Part shown: piece by piece, positions 1 to 8,464 of the stretch | How the letters are laid out: each line of letters begins with the position of its first letter | How positions within the stretch are numbered: the stretch's first letter is position 1 | Assembly: GCA_963732095.1 (NCBI GenBank) | Contig: CAVSZA010000063.1 | Location: 62,001 to 126,000 of the forward strand | Reading direction: 5' to 3' | Source: AP-15 sp963732095 | Lineage (GTDB): Bacteria; Pseudomonadota; Alphaproteobacteria; ATCC43930; CGMCC-115725 | Length of the DNA stretch: 64,000 nucleotides | Notes under the pieces: generated by a model | Told to the model about the DNA's origin: nothing | What the model saw: the letters and a program-made list of their open reading frames with translations, nothing else | Databases searched by the model: none | Translations under genes and position numbers: made by a program

Positions 1-663
1 TTTTGACGGAAACAGGATCTTGGCGCCCGCCGCGGCAGCTGCCTGCATCTTGAGCTGAGCCCGCGCCGCCTGCTCGAAATAATAGGTCAGCGAAAACGCC
101 TCGGCGACATTGCGGCCGACCGTCAACAGGCCGTGGTTGCGCAACACCAATACCTGATGCTGGCCGATGTCGCGCTGCAGCCGCTCCCGCTCGTCGAGAT
201 CGAGCGAGACGCCTTCGTAGTCGTGATAGGCGAGGTTGCCGTAAAAGCGCAGCGCCCATTGCGACAAGGGCAAAAGCCCCTCTTCCTGCGCGCTGACCGC
301 GATGCTCGCCTCGGTATGCGTGTGCAAGACGCAGCGGGCGTCCGGCCGCGCCATGTGGATCGCGCTGTGAATGATGAAGCCGGCGCGATTCGGCTCGTAC
401 TCCGACGGCTCGATCTGATTGCCGTCGATGTCGATCTTCAACAGGCTGGAAGCCGTGATCTCGTTGAACAACAGCCCCATCGGATTGATCAGAAACTGGT
501 CTTCCGCCCCCGGCACCCGCGCCGAAATATGGCCCAGGATCAGATCATCCATGCCGAAATGCGCGATCAGCCTGTAGCAGGCGGCAAGGTCGACCCGCAC
601 CGCCCACTCTGCCGGATCGATATTGCGCGGCCCCGCAGAAAGCCGCGTTTCAAGCGTGTCCAT
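1..663 (-). CDS. Class II aldolase/adducin family protein (3' end cut by window edge)
   Basis: The open frame runs from an ATG at 663 to the window edge without a stop, giving 221 residues of a protein usually about 230-260 long. It shows the class II aldolase/adducin fold signature: an N-terminal helix with L-I-A-H-F-G-M-D-D, then G-H-I-S-A-R, and the metal-binding HTHTEAS segment. Family members bind a divalent metal through histidines and act as fuculose/ribulose-phosphate-type aldolases or as decarboxylases; sequence alone does not fix the substrate. The gene lies downstream of a DUF35/thiolase pair on the same strand, separated by a palindromic repeat, so co-transcription is uncertain. 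The Glu/His metal site looks intact. Confidence 0.85.
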   Translation of the reverse strand, partial: MDTLETRLSAGPRNIDPAEWAVRVDLAACYRLIAHFGMDDLILGHISARVPGAEDQFLINPMGLLFNEITASSLLKIDIDGNQIEPSEYEPNRAGFIIHSAIHMARPDARCVLHTHTEASIAVSAQEEGLLPLSQWALRFYGNLAYHDYEGVSLDLDERERLQRDIGQHQVLVLRNHGLLTVGRNVAEAFSLTYYFEQAARAQLKMQAAAAAGAKILFPSK

Positions 664-696
664 TTGCTCTTCTCCTCTTTATAGGGATTGCTGCCT

Positions 697-819
697 GTCA
701 TTCCGGGATGCCCTGAAGGGGCAGGCCCGGAAACCATGAACACCGGCCAATGAATAAGTTTGCGAGGGCAGTGTTCATGGATTCCGGGCTCGCAGGCTCT
801 GCCCCCGCCCCGGAATGAC
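697..819. repeat. Dispersed intergenic palindrome (GTCATTCCGGG type)
   Basis: The stretch starts GTCATTCCGGG and ends with its complement (CCCCGGAATGAC), with a second inner pair around CATGAAC/GTTCATG. This is the architecture of the dispersed palindromic elements common between genes in Bradyrhizobium and relatives. It fills the gap between the aldolase and DUF35 genes and could act as a transcript-end hairpin. Confidence 0.7.
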
Positions 820-821
820 GG

Positions 822-1214
822 TCAAACGGGGGTGAACATCGGCACCGGTGGGCCGCCGTCGCTCGGCTTGAAGACGAGACGGACGGACTGCCCGATGCGG
901 ATATTGTCGAGGTCGCAATCGACGATGTTGGTCATCATCGTCGGGCCTTCGCTCAATGTCACGTAGGCGATCGCATAGGGGATCGGCGCGCGGCGCATCA
1001 CGCTGTAGGTGTAGATCGTGCCGTTGCCCGAGGCCGGCTGCAGTTCGGTCGTGTCGCTGAAGCAGAACGGGCAGATTGCGCGCGGGTAATAATGCACCTT
1101 CCCGCAGGCGGTGCATTTACCGATCATCAGCTTGCCTTCCTCGGCCGCCTTCCAGAACGCCTGAGTTTCCGGATTGGGCTGCGGGGCCTGGAGCTTGCGT
1201 TCCTGAGCCGGCAT
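822..1214 (-). CDS. Zn-ribbon domain-containing OB-fold protein (DUF35)
   Basis: This 130-residue protein has the family layout: an N-terminal helix (about residues 14-28), a rubredoxin-like zinc ribbon with Cys34, Cys37, Cys48 and Cys51, then a C-terminal OB fold that ends near V-R-L-V-F-K-P. DUF35 proteins pair with thiolase-like proteins and in several characterised systems form a complex with them, controlling acyl-CoA access. The stop of the upstream thiolase gene lies only 4 bases before this start, so the two are almost certainly one transcription unit. The substrate is unknown. Confidence 0.92.
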   Translation of the reverse strand: MPAQERKLQAPQPNPETQAFWKAAEEGKLMIGKCTACGKVHYYPRAICPFCFSDTTELQPASGNGTIYTYSVMRRAPIPYAIAYVTLSEGPTMMTNIVDCDLDNIRIGQSVRLVFKPSDGGPPVPMFTPV

Positions 1215-1218
1215 TTGC

Positions 1219-2385
1219 TCACTCCCTTTCCATGATAACTGTCGCGGCGCCGTGCCTGGTGCCGAGCGACCCGCCGGTGCCGTGCGCCAATGCCAAATCG
1301 CAATTCTTGACCTGCACGGCGGGATGCGCTTCGCCGCGCAGTTGGCGCACCGCCTCGACGACCTTGGTCAGACCGCCGCGGTTTGCCGGGTGGTTGTTGC
1401 AGAGGCCGCCGCCATCGGTGTTGAACGGCAATTTCCCAGTGCCGGAAATCAAATTGCCGTCGGAGACGAACCTGCCACCCTGGCCCTTCTCGCAGAAGCC
1501 GAGATCTTCGATCTGCATCAGCACGGTGATCGTGAAGCTGTCATAGATCGAGGCGTATTTTATATCCCCGGGCTTGACCCCGGCCTCGGCGAAAGCCGAT
1601 GGCCCCGACCACACCGCGCCGGAATAGGTCAGGTCGATCTGCCCACCCATCTGATGCTTGGGCGCTTCGCCGGCGCCGAGGATCTTGACCTTCGGCCGCT
1701 TCAGGCTTTTCGCGACCTCGGGGCTGGCGACGATGATCGCGCCGCCGCCATCGCTGATTACGCAGCAGTCGAGCCGGTGCAACGGGTCGGCGATCATCGG
1801 CGAATTGACGACATCCTCGACCGTGACGACGTCGCGCAGCATCGCATGCGGATTGTGCTGCGCGTGGTGCGAGGCCGCGACCTTGATCCAGGCGAGCTGC
1901 TCACTCGTGGTGCCGTACTGGTGCATGTGGCGCATTGCGCACATGGCGTACATGTTCGCGGTCGCCGGGCCGTATGGGTTTTCGAACGGCGCGTCGGGCG
2001 TGTTCTGGGTGGTGCGCGCCGCGGTTCCGGTTGCCTGGCCCTCGCTACGCGGCTTTCCGGCCAGGGTAATCAGCGCGATATTGCATTTGCCGAGCGCAAT
2101 CGCCTCGGCGGCGTGGCCGACATGAATGATGTAGGACGAGCCACCGCTATCGGTCGAATCCATGTGGCGTAACTTCAACCCCATGTAATCGGCCATCGAC
2201 AGCGGCCCGAGCCCGGGCGCGTCACCGGCGCAGAAATAGCCGTCGATATCGCTCTTGCTGAGGCCGGCGTCCTCGATCGCCCCCTTGGCCAACTCGGCAT
2301 GCAATTGGGCGAGCGACTTGTCTTCGGCCTTGCGCGTCGGGTGCTCATAAATCCCGACGATATAGGCCTTGTTCTTGATGCTCAT
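1219..2385 (-). CDS. Thiolase-like protein (SCP-X/DUF35-partner type)
   Basis: At 388 residues this has thiolase length. It begins K-A-Y-I-V-G-I-Y-E-H-P-T, as in acetyl-CoA acetyltransferase/lipid-transfer thiolases, and carries the C-terminal N-N-H-P-A and A-H-G-T-G-G-S-L-G segments. At the position of the usual N-terminal nucleophile the sequence reads D-S-T-D-S-G-G-S-S-Y, with Ser/Gly and no Cys, and the C-terminal active-site Cys is also replaced. Such proteins are known as partners of DUF35 subunits, which follow directly here. Simple thiolysis by the standard Cys mechanism is therefore doubtful; retro-aldol or condensing roles are possible. An AGAGGA-like ribosome site precedes the ATG. 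Confidence 0.85.
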   Translation of the reverse strand: MSIKNKAYIVGIYEHPTRKAEDKSLAQLHAELAKGAIEDAGLSKSDIDGYFCAGDAPGLGPLSMADYMGLKLRHMDSTDSGGSSYIIHVGHAAEAIALGKCNIALITLAGKPRSEGQATGTAARTTQNTPDAPFENPYGPATANMYAMCAMRHMHQYGTTSEQLAWIKVAASHHAQHNPHAMLRDVVTVEDVVNSPMIADPLHRLDCCVISDGGGAIIVASPEVAKSLKRPKVKILGAGEAPKHQMGGQIDLTYSGAVWSGPSAFAEAGVKPGDIKYASIYDSFTITVLMQIEDLGFCEKGQGGRFVSDGNLISGTGKLPFNTDGGGLCNNHPANRGGLTKVVEAVRQLRGEAHPAVQVKNCDLALAHGTGGSLGTRHGAATVIMERE

Positions 2386-2478
2386 CGCGGCTGGTCCTCT
2401 TTCTCTGACGGCGAAAGCAACGCTCGAAGAATGGTTTACCGTTCGGCGAGCGCGGTCAATCCCGGATTCCGGCCACCG

Positions 2479-3201
2479 CTAAAACGCCGGCGGGATCATC
2501 GGCGCCGGCACGATGTGCTCCTCTACTCCGCGAACGCCGGGAATGTTCTCGGCCGCGACGCGCAGGGCCCGCTGCTCTTCTTCGGGGCGGTCATCGGATA
2601 CCCAGAAATGCACGACACCATCCCTGACGATAATATCGGCCGCCCAGGCGTGAACCCACTCCTGCCCCTGTAGCTCGGCCAAGAGTTTTTGGCGGATAGT
2701 GCGGTCGTCGGTGGCGGTGTCGGCGCTGAGGCGACTTCCCGCAGCCGCCAGCGCTCGCACGAGGTTGGCCCGGCTGACGATGCCGACCAGCTTGCCAGCT
2801 CTGACAACCGGCACCCGCTTGATCCGTTTGGTCTCGAGCAGATTGGCGATATCGGCGAGTTCGGTGGTTTCACTGACGGAAGTGACCTCGCTCGTCATGA
2901 CATCTCCGGCGGTACGGCCGTGCGATTTGACGTAGGCGCGGGCGAGCTCCTCGTCCGACCCGACCGTGTCGAGCCACCACGAGCGCCGGCGCCCGGTTCT
3001 GCGATCGGGCCGGCGATCGGTTCCCATCTCGACGCGATGCAGCAGGTCGCCCTCGCTGACGATCCCGACAAGCCGGTTCTCGGCATCGACCACCGGAACC
3101 CCGCTGATGCTCCGCTCGGATAGGATTTTGGCCACCTCCTGCACCGATGTATCCGGACTGACGGTGATCACATTGGTCGTCATCACATCCATGGCGCGCA
3201 T
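2479..3201 (-). CDS. CBS-domain pair with C-terminal BON domain
   Basis: The protein has two CBS motifs (about residues 4-60 and 97-150, each opening with D-V-M-T and closing with V-G-I-V-S), followed by a BON-like domain (about 170-235, with V-H-F-W-V-S and V-R-G-V). I chose the ATG at 3201 because a GGAGG lies 8 bases upstream; the frame stays open to 3249. CBS pairs bind adenine nucleotides, and CBS-BON proteins are common stand-alone cytosolic sensors in rhizobia. A basic R-R-x-G-R-R-R linker separates the CBS units. The binding partner is not evident. Confidence 0.9.
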   Translation of the reverse strand: MRAMDVMTTNVITVSPDTSVQEVAKILSERSISGVPVVDAENRLVGIVSEGDLLHRVEMGTDRRPDRRTGRRRSWWLDTVGSDEELARAYVKSHGRTAGDVMTSEVTSVSETTELADIANLLETKRIKRVPVVRAGKLVGIVSRANLVRALAAAGSRLSADTATDDRTIRQKLLAELQGQEWVHAWAADIIVRDGVVHFWVSDDRPEEEQRALRVAAENIPGVRGVEEHIVPAPMIPPAF

Positions 3202-3297
3202 AGGACAATCCTCCCTTTGATTATGCCCTTTACAAGGGCACTTTATCACGCGGGCTCAGGCTTCACACGCGTCGCTTCCACGGAAAGCGGAAAGACC

Positions 3298-3708
3298 TCA
3301 CCGTATTACCGCGATTCCTTGAACCTCGACGAGCATATCCGGGCGGGCGAGGCCGGCGATGGTGATCAGCGCGCTCGCCGGAAAGTTGTCGACGAAAATC
3401 TCCTTGCGCAATTCGGTAAACCGATCGCCATAGCGAGCGTCGGTGATGAAGACGGTCATCGTCACCATATCGGCGAGGCTGCCGCCGGCCTCCTCGAGCG
3501 TCTGGTTCAAGCGGGAAAACACCTCTCGAACCTGGCCGTCGAAATCGCCGGCAAGCGAGTTTCCCGAAGCGTCTGCCGCTCCAACCTGCCCGGCGAGCCA
3601 GACGATCCTCCCGCCTTCGGTGATCACCGCTTGCGAGTAGGCACGCGCCTGCGCCGCTTGCCGTTTGATGTACCGCGGGCGCGGCCCATCCTCGGTGTTT
3701 TCGGTCAT
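3298..3708 (-). CDS. RidA/YjgF/Rid-family protein
   Basis: This 136-residue protein has the Rid-family features: a V-W-L-A-G-Q-V-G strand, a D-M-V-T-M-T-V-F-I-T-D strand and a C-terminal V-E-V-Q-G-I-A-V. Canonical RidA deaminates enamine/imine intermediates using an Arg in the N-F-P-A-R-S segment. Here the segment reads N-F-P-A-S-A, so that Arg is missing. It therefore belongs with the Rid4-7-like subfamilies whose activity is not 2-aminoacrylate deamination. The aminotransferase gene nearby (4612-5850) fits an imine-related role, but that is inference. Confidence 0.88.
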   Translation of the reverse strand: MTENTEDGPRPRYIKRQAAQARAYSQAVITEGGRIVWLAGQVGAADASGNSLAGDFDGQVREVFSRLNQTLEEAGGSLADMVTMTVFITDARYGDRFTELRKEIFVDNFPASALITIAGLARPDMLVEVQGIAVIR

Positions 3709-3859
3709 TTACACCTCCAGTCGAAGTCTGCCGCTATCGAAAGCGGACGGGCGGGAGGTTGATCGACCGCGGTCACCGAGTCCAGAAGCAGCAGCGATCC
3801 CGGCTTGCTGTGTCCAGCTGGCTGATGGCAACTACCGACGCCATTTTTGAAAGACTGAA

Positions 3860-4615
3860 ATGAGTTGGCTGAACGATCCGCAAATCTGGGCCAGTCTCTT
3901 GACGCTAACCGCGCTCGAGATCGTGCTCGGAATCGACAATCTGGTGTTCATTACGATATCGGCCGGGCGGTTGCCGGCCGATCGCCAAAATCGGGCTCGG
4001 CAGATCGGATTGGGGCTGGCGTTGATCACCCGCCTCGCTCTGCTCGCCTCAATTGCCTGGATTATCAGCCTCACGCAACCGGTGTTCGAAATCCTCGGCC
4101 ACAGCATCTCCTGGCGCGACCTTGTTCTTATCGGGGGCGGTTTCTTCCTGCTTTACAAGGGCACGCGTGAGATCCATCACCGGCTCGAGGGAGACGACCT
4201 GCCAAGCGACCCGCGCCGCGCCAATCCCAGCTTCGGCGGCGTCATCACGCAGATCGTGGTGCTCGACATCGTGTTTTCGTTGGACAGCGTCATCACCGCT
4301 GTCGGTATGGCCAACGAGTTCTGGGTCATGGCGACCGCGATCGTCATTGCCGTGCTGATCATGCTGGCCGCCTCGGCGCCGGTCTCTGATTTCGTAAACC
4401 GGCATCCGACAGTGAAAATGTTGGCGTTGAGCTTTTTACTGCTGATCGGCATGACACTGGTCGCCGACGGCGCCGGTTTCGATGTCCCAAAGGGGTACAT
4501 CTATGCCGCGATCGCCTTTTCTGCGGCGGTCGAAACCCTCAACCAACTCGCCGGTCGGCGGCGCCGGCGGCGCATGCCGCCCGCGATCGGGCCCGAAGAC
4601 TCGAACTGCCGTTAA
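3860..4615 (+). CDS. TerC family integral membrane protein
   Basis: This 251-residue protein has multiple hydrophobic segments and both TerC signatures: E-I-V-L-G-I-D-N-L-V-F near residues 20-30, and D-I-V-F-S-L-D-S-V near the middle. These acidic residues lie in the membrane and are thought to bind metal. TerC proteins are linked to tellurite resistance and to manganese export or metalation of exported proteins. The C-terminal tail is basic (R-R-R-R-R). Its 3' end overlaps the convergent aminotransferase gene by 4 bases. Confidence 0.9.
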   Translation: MSWLNDPQIWASLLTLTALEIVLGIDNLVFITISAGRLPADRQNRARQIGLGLALITRLALLASIAWIISLTQPVFEILGHSISWRDLVLIGGGFFLLYKGTREIHHRLEGDDLPSDPRRANPSFGGVITQIVVLDIVFSLDSVITAVGMANEFWVMATAIVIAVLIMLAASAPVSDFVNRHPTVKMLALSFLLLIGMTLVADGAGFDVPKGYIYAAIAFSAAVETLNQLAGRRRRRRMPPAIGPEDSNCR

Positions 4616-5850
4616 GAGCCGGCGCGGCGGATGTTGGCGCTGCGCTCGGGGATGCCGGCTTCCTCGAAGCAGACCCGGGCGAAGGCCGCCACACCGTCGC
4701 GGATCACGTCTTTTGACGGGAGTGCGAAACAGAGGCGCAGATGGGACTTGCTTTCAGCCGGGTTGCACGACCATTCGGGTCCCGGGTTGAAGGCGATCCC
4801 GGCTTTGGCGGCGGGCCCAGCCAGCTTGGTGACATCGACCCGGTCGGGAAGCTTGAGCCACAGAAAGATCCCGCCCTTCGGCTTCCACATCTTCTCGACC
4901 GCGGTGCCAAACTCGCGCTCGACGGCCTCGACCATAGTGTCGAGCTTCTCGTGCAGGGTTTGGGTCAGGCCGTCGACGTGCTCGCCGAAACTGCGCGAAA
5001 AGTATTCGGCGACGACCATTTGAGCGAGCGCGCCGGTGCCGCTGTCGGCTTCGCGCTTGCAGGCGACGATTTGGCTCATGACCTCCGGAACGGCAATGAC
5101 GTAGCCGAGGCGCAGCGAAGGCGCCAGGGTCTTCGAAAAGGAGCCGATGTGGATCACCTGTTGCGGGTCCATCGCGTACAATGATGGCGGACCCGACCCG
5201 GCCCACGTCAGGTCGGCATAACACTCGTCCTCGAAAACCGGGACGCCGTGCTTTCGGGTTAATGCGAGCAATTCCTCCCGGCGCTTGTGCGGTAGGATCG
5301 AGCCGGTCGGGTTCTGGATCGTCGGGATCGTATAGATGTATTTCGGAACGATGCCCTTCCGCCCGAGATCCTCGATGATCCGGGCGAGCGCATCGATCCG
5401 CAGCCCCTCGTCATCGAGCAGCGCGCCGATGATGTTGACGCCGAGCCGCTTGAGTTTGGTCAATGCGCCGCCATAAGTGAATTCTTCGAGAATGACGGTG
5501 TCGCCGCGCTCGAGCAGCAGCTGGTTGACGAGGTCGATGCCCTGCCCGGAGCCGGAGGTGATCAAGACATCATCCGCCGAGCATTTGATGGCGGGGCGGC
5601 GAGAGACCTTGTCGACGACGAAATCGCGCAGCCCACGATAGCCCTGCGGCCCGTCAAAATTGTAGAGGGCCAAGTCAGCCCCCCGGCGCCTCAGGACCGT
5701 GGTTGCGGCATCGGCTAGAGCCGCCGCCGGGACCCGCTCCGGGTCGTTGTGCCCGCCGATAAAATTGTATTTCGGAAAGCCGGTCCAAGGCGGCGCCGCT
5801 GGCGGAAGGTTCTTGTTGAAGCGGTTGCTGTAAGCAAAGCCGGCGGTCAT
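4612..5850 (-). CDS. PLP-dependent aminotransferase, class I/II (LysN/MocR-catalytic type)
   Basis: The protein has 412 residues with fold-type I features: S-G-S-G-Q-G near 99-104, Q-N-P-T-G at 179-183, an E-D-E-C-Y segment, and the PLP lysine in G-S-F-S-K-T (Lys240). It lacks a GntR DNA-binding domain, so it is a stand-alone enzyme of the 2-aminoadipate/branched-chain or aromatic aminotransferase kind. The substrate cannot be told from sequence. The start is supported by AGGA 8 bases upstream. A GC-rich palindrome separates it from the FAH-family gene upstream. Confidence 0.9.
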   Translation of the reverse strand: MTAGFAYSNRFNKNLPPAAPPWTGFPKYNFIGGHNDPERVPAAALADAATTVLRRRGADLALYNFDGPQGYRGLRDFVVDKVSRRPAIKCSADDVLITSGSGQGIDLVNQLLLERGDTVILEEFTYGGALTKLKRLGVNIIGALLDDEGLRIDALARIIEDLGRKGIVPKYIYTIPTIQNPTGSILPHKRREELLALTRKHGVPVFEDECYADLTWAGSGPPSLYAMDPQQVIHIGSFSKTLAPSLRLGYVIAVPEVMSQIVACKREADSGTGALAQMVVAEYFSRSFGEHVDGLTQTLHEKLDTMVEAVEREFGTAVEKMWKPKGGIFLWLKLPDRVDVTKLAGPAAKAGIAFNPGPEWSCNPAESKSHLRLCFALPSKDVIRDGVAAFARVCFEEAGIPERSANIRRAGS

Positions 5851-5880
5851 GGTCGATTATCCTGTAGTAATGGCACGTGC

Positions 5881-5967
5881 CCCGCCCCCACCCTACCCTC
5901 CCACGCAGGCAGGGGAGGGAATGAAGTCCCCCTCTCTCGTTTACGGGGGAGGGTCGGGGTGGGGGCT
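5881..5967. repeat. Palindromic intergenic repeat (CCCCACCCTACCCTCCC type)
   Basis: A run of C-rich sequence (CCCCCACCCTACCCTCCC) is followed about 40 bases later by its near complement (GGGGGAGGGTCGGGGTGGGGG). It lies between the aminotransferase and FAH genes and resembles the repeats at 25612-25752 and 60694-60860. Confidence 0.7.
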
Positions 5968-5982
5968 ACGCGAGTGAGGGGA

Positions 5983-6927
5983 TCAGCGAGCGGCGTATTT
6001 TCCGGTCAATTGCGGCGTGATGTCCGGATAGGCGCCGGGGGTCTTTTGCGCCGCCCTCTCGTGCATCTGCAGCCGGGTTACCCGATCCCAGGTGCGCTTC
6101 AGCTCGTCCTTGACGTTGAAGGCGAGCCTGCCGACGCCGTCGATCTCGAGCTCGATCTTGTCACCGTCCATAAACGGGTTGAGACCACGGTGATTGGTGC
6201 CGGTGGCGACGATATCGCCCGGCTCCAGGGTGTGGACGGAAGTCAGCCATTCGATGCAGCGCGGGATCTTGTGCGCCATGTCGCTGGTGTTGAAGTTCTG
6301 CATCAAGGTACCGTTGTTCCACAGCCGGATCTGCAGTTTTTGCGGGTCCGGGATCTCGTCCTTGGTGACGAGATACGGACCTATCGGCGCGAAGGTGTCG
6401 CGCGACTTCATGGCAAAAAAGCCGGGGGCGGGTAGGCCGCGCGCCGAGCCGTCGATAAAGCAGGTATAGCCGAAAATGTAGTCCATCGCGTCGGCGGCTT
6501 TGACGTTGCTCGCCTTTTTGCCGATCACGACCGCGAGTTCTGCCTCGCCCTCGAAGATGGTCGCCGGCGCATCGGGCAATACCATCGTGTCGCCGGGTCC
6601 ACAGATAGCGTTCGCTGTTTTTTGGAACGCATTGATCGGCGCCGGCGCGCTGCGCGTGCCATCTTCCATGTAGTTGACCGCCATCGCGTCGATGTTGGTG
6701 GGCTTTGGCAATGGCGGGCGGACCCTGACTGATGACAGCGCCACACCCTGGCCGCTCGCCGTGGCATCCTCGAGCCGGCCGCGGTATTGGTCGAAGCGCG
6801 CGATCAGCCCGTTGATCAGGTCGCCGGGGCCAGTGTGTGGGACGTCGCGTACGACCGACGACACGTCGACGACGCGATCGCCCTTCAAAACGCCGAGCTT
6901 GTAGTCGTCAAAATAAAGCAGCTTCAT
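5983..6927 (-). CDS. Fumarylacetoacetate hydrolase (FAH) family protein
   Basis: At 314 residues this has an N-terminal small domain followed by the FAH barrel. Metal ligands are expected in F-E-G-E-A-E-L-A (two Glu) and near F-I-D-G-S-A-R; later come G-D-I-V-A-T-G-T and G-D-K-I-E-L-E-I. FAH-family enzymes hydrolyse or decarboxylate beta-diketo or 2-hydroxy-muconate-type acids with Mg/Mn, so ring-cleavage product degradation is likely. The start has a GGAG just upstream. The cupin gene ends 12 bases before it, so the pair is probably co-transcribed. Confidence 0.9.
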   Translation of the reverse strand: MKLLYFDDYKLGVLKGDRVVDVSSVVRDVPHTGPGDLINGLIARFDQYRGRLEDATASGQGVALSSVRVRPPLPKPTNIDAMAVNYMEDGTRSAPAPINAFQKTANAICGPGDTMVLPDAPATIFEGEAELAVVIGKKASNVKAADAMDYIFGYTCFIDGSARGLPAPGFFAMKSRDTFAPIGPYLVTKDEIPDPQKLQIRLWNNGTLMQNFNTSDMAHKIPRCIEWLTSVHTLEPGDIVATGTNHRGLNPFMDGDKIELEIDGVGRLAFNVKDELKRTWDRVTRLQMHERAAQKTPGAYPDITPQLTGKYAAR

Positions 6928-6939
6928 GTTGTCGCTCCG

Positions 6940-7290
6940 TTACTCGGTGGGGACGAAGATGCAGTTGCGGATCTTGTTGTCGAGCGCCTTGGACAGATGC
7001 CCTTTCCCGGTCGTGTCCTCGACGAGGATCACCTCGCCGGCGCCGATCTTGCGGCTTTCGCCGTCGCTCGCGGTGATCTGCACACCCGCATCGAGATTGA
7101 TGATGTATTGCCGCCGTGGTGCGGGGTGCCAGTCGAGATCGTAAGTCGGCGGGACTTCGCGGAAGATGATCCCGGTCGCCGGCAGGCGCTTCGAAAGCTT
7201 TCCTCCGCGCGTTTCCTCGGCCCATTCGACCTCGATGTCCCGGAAATGCGACTGGCCGCTCGAATCGGTGTAGAGGTTGTGTATCCGCAT
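6940..7290 (-). CDS. Small cupin-domain protein
   Basis: This 116-residue single-domain protein has a cupin core: a strand with R-R-Q-Y-I-I-N-L-D, then G-A-G-E-V-I-L-V-E-D-T-T-G-K-G-H as the second conserved motif (Gly-x(5)-Pro variants and a final His). The first motif is weak because usual metal histidines are missing (W-H-P-A-P-R-R-Q). It may bind ligand without being a dioxygenase. GGGAG lies upstream of the ATG. It is the first of a tight pair with the FAH-family gene. Confidence 0.75.
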   Translation of the reverse strand: MRIHNLYTDSSGQSHFRDIEVEWAEETRGGKLSKRLPATGIIFREVPPTYDLDWHPAPRRQYIINLDAGVQITASDGESRKIGAGEVILVEDTTGKGHLSKALDNKIRNCIFVPTE

Positions 7291-7378
7291 CGGCGTGTCT
7301 CCCGCGAAGTTGGCTTCGAAGCGGCATTCTAGCGGGGGAGCGGAGCCCGGCGCCAGCCTCTCGACTATGCCCCCCGGA

Positions 7379-8464
7379 CTATGCCTGTTGCGGCGCCGGC
7401 GCGTAACCGGCCGCCGCGCGCCGCCCGCGCGGTTTGAGGCGCAGCATCGGACGCTCGACGAGATGCCACGACAGGAACGCGAGCGCCGCCGCTGCCGGCA
7501 GGGCGATCAAGAATACCTGCCACCACGCGGCGCGGCCGCCGCAGAGCCATATCACCGCCTGCTCGGCCGGCCAGCCATAGATGTAGAGGCCATAGGACAA
7601 ATCGCCGAACCGTGCCGCCGGGATGACCGGCAATCGCGGGTTCAAGGCGAGCCATAATGCCAGATAACAGCCGAACACCGGGAACAGGGTGATGAATTGG
7701 CGCAGCGGGACGCTGAGCACGAGACCGGCGAGCGCCAGTACTGCGATGCGGCCGTCGAGAATGCGGGTGTGACGCAGTTTGTAGAGAGCCGTTCCCGCAG
7801 CAAAGAAGCCGACGAGCCAGCCCCAGCCGCTGAGCAATTCGCAAAACCAGCCCCATTTTTCGAGCGGATAGAGCATCTCGAAATGCAGACAAGCCACGCC
7901 AAAGGCCAACAGCAATAAGGCCACCGGCACGGTCAGCAGCCGCAATAGGCCCAGCACGAGTACCATCAGGTACATCGTGAATTCGAGGCGCAAGGTCCAC
8001 AGCGAGCCGTTGATCTCGAGCCCAACGGGGTTGTCGACGAAGGAGACGCCGGGCAGCTCGTGCACCGTCTGATCGAGCAGCGTGTTGCCGACGACATATT
8101 CGTAAGGTTCCGGCTGGCTCAAATAGGCGCCGAGCGGCAGCGTCGTGACAAGCGGTCCCAGCACGAACGCCGACACCATTGTCGCCACAAATAGCCCGGG
8201 GAAGATGCGCAAGGCGCGCTTCGCGAGATAATGCAGCGGATTGGAGGTTTGCTCGTAGCTCTGCGTCACCAAGAAGCCGCTGATTGCAAAGAATATGAAC
8301 ACCCCGGTGAGGCCAAGGATGCACTGATTGCCGGTCAACAGAATCAGCCACTCGCGGTTCTGCGTGCCCTCTGCGATCACGAAGGAATGCGAAAAGATGA
8401 CTGAAATGGCAGCGACCAGGCGCAGCGCGTCGAAGTTGTTCCGTCTCGGCGGCAATGCGGTCAA
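7379..8464 (-). CDS. Acyltransferase family 3 (OafA/YrhL-like membrane protein)
   Basis: The encoded protein starts N-N-F-D-A-L-R-L-V-A-A-I-S-V-I-F-S-H-S and has about ten hydrophobic segments, as in O-acetyltransferases that modify surface glycans. The catalytic His of this family is expected in the first membrane segment and is present as S-H-S. The frame is open to 8977, but sequence upstream of 8464 lies inside the acyl-CoA dehydrogenase gene. A TTG at 8464 overlaps that gene's stop as TTGA and gives 361 residues, so I take it as the start. Translation is probably coupled to the dehydrogenase gene, an unusual pairing. Confidence 0.8.
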   Translation of the reverse strand: MTALPPRRNNFDALRLVAAISVIFSHSFVIAEGTQNREWLILLTGNQCILGLTGVFIFFAISGFLVTQSYEQTSNPLHYLAKRALRIFPGLFVATMVSAFVLGPLVTTLPLGAYLSQPEPYEYVVGNTLLDQTVHELPGVSFVDNPVGLEINGSLWTLRLEFTMYLMVLVLGLLRLLTVPVALLLLAFGVACLHFEMLYPLEKWGWFCELLSGWGWLVGFFAAGTALYKLRHTRILDGRIAVLALAGLVLSVPLRQFITLFPVFGCYLALWLALNPRLPVIPAARFGDLSYGLYIYGWPAEQAVIWLCGGRAAWWQVFLIALPAAAALAFLSWHLVERPMLRLKPRGRRAAAGYAPAPQQA

